Of a stretch of DNA of 64,000 nucleotides, positions 46,101 to 54,497 are shown piece after piece. Numbering within the stretch: position 1 is the stretch's first letter; every line of letters begins with the position of its first letter. The position numbers and the translations under genes were made by a program. Source of the stretch: Siderastrea siderea (taxonomy: Eukaryota; Cnidaria; Anthozoa; Scleractinia; Rhizangiidae). The notes under the pieces were generated by a model, which was given only the letters and a program-made list of their open reading frames with translations, was not told the origin of the DNA and searched no databases. The stretch lies in contig OZ034978.1 in assembly GCA_964030785.1 (NCBI GenBank), positions 19,185,953 through 19,249,952 on the forward strand, in the 5' to 3' direction.

Positions 46101-47853
46101 GATCTAAATTTTAAAACACCGTCTTGTTTCACTTGTCCCCTTTTCTTGCTAGGTTTGTTCAAATTTTCCCTACAAAATTGCTCACTAAATACAAAATTTC
46201 CAAATTGCAAAATTTCAATGAGCATCACTAAGAAATAATGGCCTTAAGGTACCATTATAAATCCATGAGGAATATTTATGTAAAATGCTTAAAAAATTGT
46301 AAATGCTTTGTTTATAGTGGAATTTTCTTAGCTTTCAAGCTAATTTGCAGGTACTTCACTAAATTATTAGCCTGAGAAACAAAAAAAAATTCGAAGTCAA
46401 TAAGACAATTCTTTAATCCCAGCTGGCGGGAGGCAAACTCGGGTTTTCTGTAAACCAACCGCAACTAGGTGATAAATAAAGAAAGATGGTGAATTTTAAG
46501 CTCGGAGAAGAAATTAAAAAAGATGGAATACTCGACATGTCGCGAGAGTAAATATGACCTATGCTCGCCACGAGTCTCCCAGTAGCTCAGTGGTTAAAGC
46601 GTCCGACCGGTGTACGGAAGGTCATGGGTTCGATTCCCGTCGGGAACTCAGATTTTTTCCTTGTCCCACGCTGGCGACATGTTGATTATTCCATCTTTTC
46701 TTATTCCAACCCCAACTAGTTGGTCAGAGCGGGACTTGAACCAGGGACGTCCGGATTTCTGGTTCAGCGCCCAAACCGCTTAGCCATGGAATAGTTCAGT
46801 CCTTATTGGTCAGTGTATCCTGGGTGCCAGAGGCTTTTCTCGTGCGCTCGAACACGCGCGAACTTTTGGCAGACGACTGCTCGGTGAAAGAACGCGAGAG
46901 AAATCTCTGGTCCCCAGGGTATGGTCAATGTGACTGATACTTTAGAACGTTTTGCATTAATGTATCCATGGAATCTAACTCTGTATTGTCTCTGTCAGAT
47001 TGGTACTTACCAGATGGCGGTCATGACCAAGGCTGTAAACAAGCCTTTCTATGTAGTGGCGGAAAGTTTTAAGTTTGTTCGACTTTACCCGCTCAACCAG
47101 GAAGACGTACCAAATCGATTTAAGGTGAGCTGTTTCAAGAGAAAGTCAAAAACAACAGCAGCAGCAACAACAACAACAATACAACACGCAAACGACACGC
47201 ATTTTGTATCTTACTTATGAAGCGAATGACTCTCAATTCACGTTTGTCGACTATCGTGGCGATACAGATTACTTTGGGTGAATAAATCGAGGGAAAAGTT
47301 TATGTAAATCAGAGTGAATTCTCTTTACCATTTACAGATATTCGTTGCACATTTCTTGTTCAATTTTTTGTGAAAGTATCAATTATGAGTTTTAGGGCAG
47401 TTTTCAATTGAGTGTTGAAATTAAAGCAATTTGCGTTTGCTTTGGTGTTGATTTACTATGCTTTTGATTGGTCGAAAAAGCTCGCGCTACTTTCTCGATA
47501 AATTAAATATAAAACCAAAACCAATTATGACTTTCTCGGACGCGTTTTCCAGCGCTTGAAGCAAATTACATGTATTTACTTTGAGTTGTGATTGGCTCAT
47601 TGTGTTGTTTGTCTGCTGTGATTCTTCAAAACGATTACCTTGATTTTGGTTTTACGTCATTCAGTTAAGCACTAATGGAGTAATAGATTTTGTTTTTGTT
47701 GTGTTTGTTCAGTATTCAGAGAGTTCATCATGTACTGACGATCACCCCCTGGTGGATTATACTCCCCCGTCCTACATCACTCTACTCTTCACAGATCTTG
47801 GAGTTCTTACTCCTTCTGCTGTTAGCGATGAACTTATTAAACTTTATTTATGA
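40153..47853 (+). CDS. EIF2B1: Translation initiation factor eIF2B subunit alpha
   Basis: Ten exons: 40153-40165, 40250-40351, 41972-42111, 42635-42671, 43519-43598, 44600-44712, 45205-45273, 45570-45645, 46999-47124, 47713-47853. They sum to 897 nt (298 residues plus TGA), near the roughly 305 of the human protein, with consistent phases and GT/AG introns. The N-terminal helical part includes [13 protein letters not shown] and [13 protein letters not shown]. The Rossmann-like C-terminal domain includes [33 protein letters not shown], then [20 protein letters not shown] and [20 protein letters not shown], all highly conserved in eIF2B alpha. The protein is the regulatory subunit of eIF2B, the decameric GDP/GTP exchange factor for eIF2. 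It dimerises at the complex core and contributes to the site sensing phosphorylated eIF2 in the integrated stress response. It acts in the cytosol. The start ATG is followed by only four codons before intron 1. The gene is divergent from SLC22 copy B. Confidence 0.96.
40748..41148. mobile_element. Palindromic MITE with TTAA ends, EIF2B1 intron 2
   Basis: TTAAGGACAGTGCCTCCT at 40748 is mirrored by AGGAGGCACTGTCCTTAA ending at 41148. Almost the whole 400 bp pairs with itself (GTAGATCTTAGCAAGGG against CCCTCGATAAGATCTAC, for example). The TTAA at both ends fits the TTAA target preference of piggyBac- or Kolobok-type transposases. It is non-coding. Confidence 0.8.
42175..42346. mobile_element. 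MITE in EIF2B1 intron 3
   Basis: TGGTTCCAGAAAATATCGAT followed by ACCCCCACCACAGAGGG at the left mirrors CCCTCTGTGGGGGAGTATGG and ATATTTTCGGA at the right. It is 170 bp, non-coding, with termini I recognise from cnidarian MITEs. Confidence 0.75.
42838..42858 (+). repeat. (TC)n microsatellite
   Basis: About ten TC units in EIF2B1 intron 4. Confidence 0.8.
43028..43155. repeat. Fold-back repeat in EIF2B1 intron 4
   Basis: AGATGTTTCAGTGTGAAG at 43028 pairs with CTTCACACTGAAACATCT ending at 43155. Inner arms (GCATATTTTCA against TGAAAATATAG) and TATTTTGATGAGCCCGCAGA with GAGTCAAAATA close to the centre also pair. Likely a small MITE. Confidence 0.75.
44030..44515 (-). pseudogene. Decayed LINE C-terminal fragment, antisense in EIF2B1 intron 5
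   Basis: Read on the minus strand, the segment gives [15 protein letters not shown], then [20 protein letters not shown], and in another frame [20 protein letters not shown] followed by WARWRGIL. The order (a LYNAxVxxxLLY stretch, an LRWxGHVxRM-like stretch, a YKDxxKxDM-like stretch and a W..LAxDRxxWR-like end) is that of the tail after the polymerase domain in RTE/CR1-like LINE proteins. Frameshifts and stops show that it is inactive. Confidence 0.55.
45331..45362 (+). repeat. (CAAT)n/(CAGT)n microsatellite
   Basis: Five CAAT units followed by CAGT units in EIF2B1 intron 7, just after the donor side. Confidence 0.8.
46570..46700 (+). repeat. tRNA-derived SINE in EIF2B1 intron 8
   Basis: GTCTCCCAGTAGCTCAGTGG, then AAAGCGTCCGACCGGTGTAC and GGGTTCGATTCCCGTCGGGA form a tRNA-like head with box A and box B. 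The putative anticodon loop CCGGTGT lacks U33 and its closing stem pair is mismatched. The head runs into a non-tRNA body with TTCCATCTTTTCTTATTCC. It is a SINE, not a functional tRNA. Confidence 0.65.
46705..46800 (-). repeat. Second tRNA-like SINE head, opposite strand
   Basis: The minus strand reads CATGGCTAAGCGGTTTGGGC, then GAACCAGAAATCCGGACG and CTGGTTCAAGTCCCGCTCTG. It is a tRNA-shaped head with box B, followed by AACTAGTTGGGGTTGGAATA. It overlaps the end of the previous SINE body. Confidence 0.5.
46819..46918. mobile_element. 100-bp MITE in EIF2B1 intron 8
   Basis: CCTGGGTGCCAGAG at the left mirrors CTCTGGTCCCCAGG at the right. Both flanks read GTAT. The GC-rich interior has TTTTCTCGTGCG. 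I recognise it as a widespread cnidarian MITE pattern. It ends 80 bases before the acceptor of exon 9. Confidence 0.75.
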
Positions 47854-48689
47854 CAGCCCGCACCTACGTCAAAACAACCTGCTCCAAAAATCACAGTAAA
47901 AGGATAGATGATAAAGGATGATGTTTTCTCAAACAATGGCCTGCTCCAAAACTATGCATGTCAACTGCGAGGCTTACGTCCGTCAGGTTACTTAGCAACG
48001 TTTCCGAGAGTGGCTAGGTCTTCTACTAAAACGTGATTTTCGGCATTGCTATAGCCGATCATTGACGGAAATGAGAGTCAACCAAGAAAAAAAACCAATG
48101 AAACTGAACAGAGAATCTGATCATGATAGCATCCAATAATGTAGCAATAATGGGATCTTTAAAAGCCATAGTTTATTGTTTATTCTTCATATGAGATGGG
48201 AGCAGTTTTGGCAAAACTCAGGGAAGATATACAGATATACATTAACGTCGAACAAATCTTGTGACGATAACCGGCCATTTCTCCAAGTACGGCAGTGAGT
48301 CAATCCTTTAAAGTAACTTTACGTAACCGAGCCCCCAGGCCTGAGTAGCTGGCGGTATCCCGCGATGTTGGAGTAATCTAGTTTAAAAGTCAATTTCTTT
48401 CCTCGAACTTTGCCTTCGAATGGAAAATTCCACCAACTACTCATGCCACCGGGAGCCTTGAAATAAAGCTGGAAATAATTGAAGTAGAGGGCTCTTTCTT
48501 CTATATTAACTTCGAGCGGTCAATTTTCGTAGAACAAGAAACGAAAGACTGTTGTCACTATTCGTTGTCTTGCCATAATTCAGATTGGTTAGAGAAAACA
48601 TCAGCACGATATTTCAGATGCTACACACAAGGCTGGGAGAACGTGACTTTTTGTATATCCAGGCATATATGGAAAGAGTTCATTTATTA
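47854..48689. other. 3' flank of EIF2B1
   Basis: Presumed 3' UTR and intergenic sequence. An AATAAA lies near 48463 but is about 600 bases past the stop; no nearer canonical polyadenylation signal was noticed. No other gene was seen. Confidence 0.4.
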
Positions 48690-49600
48690 GTCCAACAACA
48701 TGGTGCAAAAAAATTGCCGAATTGTGCACTTCGGGGTAAAAGCACCAAACTCGGCACAATGATAGTACTAGATGGACTGATCATTTTCAGCTGTGGACCC
48801 CATCCAAATACACACGGGGGGGGGGGGAGGCACAATGTGCCCTTGGGGGGAGGGGCTTGGGCCGTTTTATTCTATAGTCCATCTATATGGTGAAAGAATT
48901 GTGCACTTAGGGGTAAAAGCAACGAATGGCATGGTAATAGTACTTACGTTGCTGAACAAAATTGGCTATGGACCCAGGTGGATTTCTGCTGGGGGGGAGA
49001 ATTTTGCACTTAGGGTGGTGGGGTAGTTGCAACTTCAAAGAAATTGCTGCAATTTAAGAGAAAGCTGTAACATTAGCCCGAATTTGCCATATTAGTAGCG
49101 CGTGATGTCCTAAGGAAGTTCATCTATGTCTCCACCTGGATGTTTCCACAAAAGGGGGGCACAACTTAGGGGGGGAGGGGTGGTAGTATGCATCTTTGTA
49201 TTTTCGTATTAGTTCTCCGGTGTAAGAAAAAACAATGATCTGCCTTCAAAACCCGAAGAATAATAATTCACTTAGCGGACAGTTTCTCCCATGGCCTCAT
49301 GAGAGAGCATCCTTCATGGTGGGGGGGGGGGGGGGGGAGGTGAGGGAGTGCTTCGCACCTCACCGTGGAATGCGCAATCATGTTTCGTATGATATCTGAA
49401 AATCAACAATTGTATGGAATAAAAATACATAATTATACAACGTTAATGTTGTTTAATCTAATGTTAACCTTTAAACCATGTACAAAAATTAACCTTTTTA
49501 GGGGATGCATTTGCAGCACTGTCAAATGCTACAAGTGTTATTTTAAGCGCAATGATGTTGACAACCATGTAAGGTCAGGAGGGATGTCCAATACACCCGC
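48690..49600 (+). repeat. Dispersed repeat, plus copy of an inverted pair
   Basis: It contains AAAAATTGCCGAATTGTGCA, GGGGAGGCACAATGTGCCCT and GGTGGGGTAGTTGCAACTTC, then TTGCTGCAATTTAAGAGAAA and TTAACCTTTAAACCATGTAC. The same order occurs in reverse complement at 62010-62890. An internal tandem duplication is visible (GTGCACTT..GGGGTAAAAGCA occurs twice, near 48723 and 48900). G runs are frequent. No protein was recognised. Confidence 0.75.
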
Positions 49601-49668
49601 ACCGTAACGGACCGTGAGTCTAAGGTTTCGGTCCGTATAGATCATTTGGACCGTGAACCTCACACACT

Positions 49669-50404
49669 CAGGCCCGTAGCCAGCATTGAGGCAACCAAGG
49701 CAGTTGCCTCGGTAAAAAATTTTCCTTGTGGTTAAAAACTTAAATAAGAAAATAAATTATTTACTAATATAACATGTTTCTGGCAGTAAACCACGCCATC
49801 GGTACAGTAAAGTGTGATAACCTCAGTTAATACTTAAGATGTTGCTTCACTACCAGATGCTATTTCCTGCTGCGATGAGCTGCTTTTTCCCAATATATCA
49901 ACAATCCTTCAGTTAATCCTTACATTACCAGTTGGAAGTTGCTCCTGCGAGAGAAGCTTCAGCAGTCTGCGCCGATTGAATGGTCTTGTGCTTGCATACG
50001 TTCACGACATCACTCCAGAGCCGTTGCAAATATTGCAAAAATGGGACGCCAGTGGTCATAGGAGAATTGCTTTTTTAACTAGCTTTCTCCAAATAAAAGC
50101 GAGGCCTTAAGTAGAGAGTACACCTCAGCACTAGTAGACTTGAACTGATGCACTTGAACGAGATTGATATTTTCTTCATCACGAATGCTGAAATAACATT
50201 TTAGAGCTTCTAAAATTTCATTTCTGAATGAAACCGTTTCGAATTTTAAAAAGAAGAACTGATAACAAGCATAAATGCTGTTAAATTCAGTTGGATATTG
50301 ATTATGTTTGGGGGAAAATACCACCAGGAAATCGCTAAAAATGGCATTTTCGAGCAGCGCTTCGCAATTGCCTCGGTTATCCAAAAAGTCTGGCTACGGT
50401 CCTG
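49669..50404. mobile_element. hAT-like non-autonomous element
   Basis: The left end CAGGCCCGTAGCCAGCATTG is mirrored by CTGGCTACGGTCCTG at 50390-50404. The subterminal GGCAGTTGCCTCGGT mirrors CAATTGCCTCGGTTA only in part. Flanks share CACAC but not a full 8 bp. A 101-codon open frame on the minus strand (50079-50384) resembles nothing I know. The element splits a region rich in GGACCGT words. Confidence 0.6.
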
Positions 50405-50736
50405 CACACGGTCCGTTTTGAAGAGCTGACTCTCTTTCGTGCGTCTTGATCGCTGTGTCTTGCCTTGGACAGTCCGCTAAGACAACCCTGTTATCAGTTG
50501 CACAACCCTTACAGAACTAGTAATCGACATATTACCGTTTAGTCTCTGGTGTATATCGATTGCTTTGTTTGTCTGTTGGCGAGTCCTCTTTTGGAACCCT
50601 GTTATCACTTTACGCAACGCTTATAGAACGAGTCTTCCGTTTCGTGTATATCGATCGCTTCGTACGTACGCTTAAATAACGAGGCATAATCATACTTGCA
50701 TTGGATATGTGTACCTCTACATACGGACTGTGAACC

Positions 50737-50957
50737 GTAACTAATGGTCCGTAATCAAGGATGATGGACCGTACGAAACGTACGGACCGTCAACAGTTGG
50801 CCCTGGTGTGATAATGAGATGTACGCTCTGTATTCGGACCGTAAGCAAGAATGACGGCCCGTGCGAAACGTACGGACCGTCAACCGCAAATAACAGTCCT
50901 TAAGCAAGGATGACGGTCGGTGCGAAACGTACGGACCGTCAATCGCAAATAACGGTC
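50737..50957 (+). repeat. GGACCGT-rich tandem repeat
   Basis: About three degenerate units of roughly 60-65 bp carry GTCCGTAATCAAGGATGA/GTAAGCAAGAATGACGG, then GTGCGAAACGTACGGACCGT and CAACCGCAAATAAC. Each unit has a palindromic ACGTACGGACCGT core. Further GGACCGT and GGTCCGT words flank the inserted hAT-like element at 49600-49660, so the array may be one end of a larger element. Confidence 0.65.
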
Positions 50958-51309
50958 CATCTTGTAAAGTTGAATGCTATTGTCTTTTGCGACATGTACT
51001 TACAGCGCCCGATTTCAGAGCGCGCGGTATAATAATTTGCATGTTCAGAACTAGTCGGCTGTGATTGGTCAGCAGACTTGGGCTCTGGGAATACCTTCGG
51101 TCTCTTCTGAATTTCGTTGTTGTCAATCAAACGGTTGAAAGTGTGAAGCAAATTTCAAGGTTCGGTAAAGTGAACAGTAGCGGTCTAACTGCGCTTCCTA
51201 CTCAAACCTATTGAATAGTGAGATCCGTCAACGAAACTGTTCGCGAGCATTTTTTGTTCGTTGACTACATGGACGGCCTAAACATTATCTGAATTGGTTT
51301 CATGCAGAC
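50958..51309. other. Intergenic sequence left of the nested transposons
   Basis: No gene or known repeat was recognised. The sequence up to ATGCAGAC (51302-51309) resumes at 57296 when the hAT-like element is removed. Confidence 0.4.
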
Positions 51310-51734
51310 CAGGGGGGGCTGGCAGCGAGGTCTGGAACCGAGTTTACATGATCGCCCCAGTAAAGAAATTTGGCCGAGTAGGACTGTGTACTAGTTTTAT
51401 TCAAACAAACATGGCGGTGGCGAGAAAGTAGAATTAGCCGAATTAGCCGTTATTTGGTGTACGCGCGTTTGTGTTGGTTCAGCATTATTTCCGTTATTCC
51501 AAGTTTAAACATTCAAGGGAAGGTTTCGATCGCTTTTTTTTTACCTTTGTTTCTATCTGATTTGTACGGTGGCCCACAAGTATCACGGCAAAAGTTTCAA
51601 GTCAATACTGCACAATTAAAAAAATATACGTCAACAATTACTTTAGTTTAGTCTCTTAAGTCTTAGGTAACTAACTTTATTTTGAAATTGACGATAAAAC
51701 GATTTGGTAAACACGGAAAAAGATTTTAATCGCC

Positions 51735-52010
51735 ACGGCAAAAGTTTGTTAACACCACGGCAAAAGTTTGTGAACATCACGGCAAAAGTTTGAAAACGCC
51801 ACGGCAAAAGTTTGTTAACACCACGGCAAAAGTTTGTGAGCATCACGGCAAAAGTTTGCGAACACCACGGCAAAAGTTTGAAAACGCCACGGCAAAAGTT
51901 TGAAAACGCCACGGCAAAAGTTTGTGAACACCACGGCAAAAGTCTGTGAACACCACGGCAAAAGTTTGTGAACGTGACGGCAAAAGTTTGTCGGCACCAC
52001 GGCGGAAGTG
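51735..52010 (+). repeat. 22-bp tandem array, left arm
   Basis: About twelve units of CACGGCAAAAGTTTGTGAACAC with variable last seven bases. A single copy of the same CACGGCAAAAGTTT core sits in the terminal repeat at 51588. Confidence 0.9.
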
Positions 52011-52196
52011 AAATTTAAAGCGGAAATAAAGTCTCGTGCCATGATTAACAATGGCCAGTGACAGACCTACGCGACTGTCCAAAGCTTTTACAGTTTGGCT
52101 TTTACAAGCATGTCTTTAAGGGACTTTCCTTTCCTGTAAGAGATCAAAGGAGGTTCCTTGAATATCTCTCTGACTAATGGCTTGTTTTGTTGTTAA

Positions 52197-52493
52197 ATGC
52201 CATTTATTGGAGGGTTTATTATTGAACCAAAAAACAATCTGCCACCTGGGGAGCGCCGAGCGCTCGCAGAGCGTATTCAAAACAGGGAAATAATTAATCG
52301 TAAGGAAGCAGATAAATCCACAACAACCGTCCTAATGAACAGAGAAGACAAAACACCGAATCTTTGTTCAAAACTACAGTACATAGCGTGTACATGTATC
52401 TGTCGGAAAATGTTCTTCTTAAGTGGGGAGCAGGACGGAGAAACTGGTGAGAGTACATTCTTGGCACGCCGCTTCACAGACGCTTTAAGCTAA
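52197..52493 (+). pseudogene. Fragment resembling a Penelope-like reverse transcriptase start (left arm)
   Basis: The open frame contains NNLPPGERRALAERIQNREI and then EADKSTTTVLMNRED, 98 codons in all. The LP..E..AL..L and ADK...VxMxRED pattern resembles the N-terminal approach to the reverse transcriptase domain in Penelope-like elements. The catalytic domain is absent. The same peptide, with changes and one stop, is encoded in the right arm on the minus strand (53630-53345 region). The assignment is tentative; the sequence could be a captured fragment. Confidence 0.35.
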
Positions 52494-53344
52494 CAGCATA
52501 TTTAAATAATTATTCCAATTGATTTATTTATTCCATATTTAATAACAAGTAGAAACCAACAACCGACGATAACAATATTCTCCATGCATTTTGGGTAGCG
52601 ACAAAACGGGGGTACTGGCCATGGCCTAAGCCATGGGGTCGGCCATGGTGTAGGCCATGGCTTATCCTATGGCCTACCCGTGGTCAATTTCGTAAACAAT
52701 TTACTCTTGAATCTCTTAAAATCCTCATCATAATCAAGCATAAATGTGAGGGAATTGCACCTATTACAGCAGAAATACAAATTATGTATATTTTGGCTCT
52801 TAAAAATAAGAGTGAACCTTGTATATGAGTATTAGTTGCGTAAAAATTATTAGCTTACGTATCTATAGCCTGAGACGTCTGCACGCAGGCTAACGTATCT
52901 ACTGCTTGAAGAAGAACAACGACAAGAAAGCCTACAGTGACGTCTTATTATTGTGATGGTACAAATCAGATTGCGTGACTGCATGGAGAATATTGTTATT
53001 GTCGGTTGATGGTTTCTACTTGTTATTAAATATGGAATAAATAAATCAATTGGAATAATTATTTAAATATGCTGGTTTATGGCACAACATAGTCTATTCA
53101 AATGGTCTGTAACTTTACTTTGCACTAACATTTTCACTTTCAGCTCAGCCAGACAGACTAAAATGAAAATATTCAGTACACTGTACACAGATAACCACTC
53201 TCCGTAAATTAATAGTAAGCTGAGCTAGGTTAAATTTTTATGGAAGCTAATGTCACTCGGGTCAGAGAAAAGTGTCCATTTTATTTGTCCGTAGCGGGCT
53301 AATGGAGGAAAAATATACATGAGCCTTCCGTCGAGACAAAATTA

Positions 53345-53630
53345 GTCAATGTCTGTTAGCTTAAAGCGTCTGTGAAGCGGCGTGCCAAGAATGTACTCTC
53401 ACCAGTTTCTCCTTCCTGCTCCCCACTGAAGAAGAACATTTTCCGACAGATACATGTACACGCTATGTACTGTAGTTTTGAACAAAGATTCGGTGTTTTG
53501 TCTTCTCTGTTCATTAGGACGGTTGTTGTGTATTTATCTGCTTTCCTTAGGATTAATTATTTCCCTGTTTTGAATACGCTCTGCGAGCGCTCGGCGCTCC
53601 CCAGGGACAGATTGTCTTTTGGTTTAATAA
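53345..53630 (-). pseudogene. Right-arm copy of the Penelope-like fragment
   Basis: This is the inverse copy of 52215-52493. On the minus strand the peptide ADKYTTTVLMNREDKTPNLC is preserved, but the upstream part has a frame break. It therefore mirrors the left arm and decayed independently. Confidence 0.35.
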
Positions 53631-54014
53631 ATGAAATTTCACGGACTTAGAAACTCACGGATCCTTTCAGAAAACATTACTCTTTTAAGCGGCTTTGAAG
53701 AACCTTGCAATTAAACTGAGCGAAAAAACCTGACTAATTGCCAAAGAGCTAGCACACACAATGGCACAAAGATTTTAAACGGCTCTAAGAACGTTAAACC
53801 CTCCAATAAATGGCATTTAACAACAAAACAAGCCATTACTCAGAGAGATATTCAAGGAACCTCATTTGATCTCTTACAGGAAAGGAAAGTCCCTTAAAGA
53901 CATGCTTGTAAAAGCCAAACTGTAAAAGCTTTGGACAGTCGCGTAGGTCTGTCACTGGCCATTGTTAATCATGGCACGAGACTTTATTTTCGCTTTAAAT
54001 TTCACTTCCGCCGT

Positions 54015-54335
54015 GGTGCCGACAAACTTTTGCCGTGATGTTCACAAACTTTTGCCGTGGTGTTCACAAACTTTTGCCGTGGCGTTTTCAAACTTTTCCC
54101 GTGGCGTTTTCAAACTTTTGCCGTGGCGTTCGCAAACTTTTGCCGTGATGTTCACAAACTTTTGCCGTGGTGTTAACAAACTTTTGCCGTGGCGTTTTCA
54201 AACTTTTGTCGTGGCGTTTTCAAACTTTTGCCGTGGTGTTCACAAACTCTTGCCGTGATGTTCCCAAACTTTTGCCGTGGTGTTAACAAACTTTTGCCGT
54301 CGAGTTTTCAAACTTTCACCGTGGCGATTAAAATC
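54015..54335 (-). repeat. 22-bp tandem array, right arm
   Basis: About fourteen inverse units of the GTTCACAAACTTTTGCCGTG type. Unit variants differ from the left arm in number and order. Confidence 0.9.
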
Positions 54336-54497
54336 TTTTTCCGTGTCGACCAAATCGTTTTTTCGTCAATTTCAAAATAAAGTTAGTTACCTAAAACTTA
54401 AGGGACTAAACTAAAGTAACTGTTGGCGTATTTTTTTTAATTGTGCAGTATTGACTTGAAACTTTTGCCGTGATACTTGTGGGCCACCGTAGATTTG

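Larger units (their letters stand above)
51565..54491. mobile_element. Fold-back transposon with kilobase arms and tandem arrays
   Basis: The ends TACGGTGGCCCACAAGTATC and GATACTTGTGGGCCACCGTA are perfect inverse copies. Flanks are GATTTG on both sides (51559-51564 and 54492-54497). Left arm 51565-52590 and right arm 52976-54491 match in inverse over their length. The right arm carries two extra segments, about 53080-53345 and 53635-53805. Each arm holds an array of 22-bp units built on CACGGCAAAAGTTTG. A central 385-bp spacer separates the arms. No transposase was seen. The 6-bp duplication and long, array-bearing inverted repeats recall fold-back-type elements; the superfamily is unresolved. 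Confidence 0.85.

Noticed and set aside
46574..46652. Functional tRNA gene in EIF2B1 intron 8
   Set aside because: The anticodon loop deviates from tRNA rules and a SINE body follows.
51643..52082. Repeated NFCRGV/KLLPWR/QTFAV peptides as a repeat protein
   Set aside because: They arise from the 22-bp array read in three frames; the same peptides appear in the opposite orientation in the other arm.
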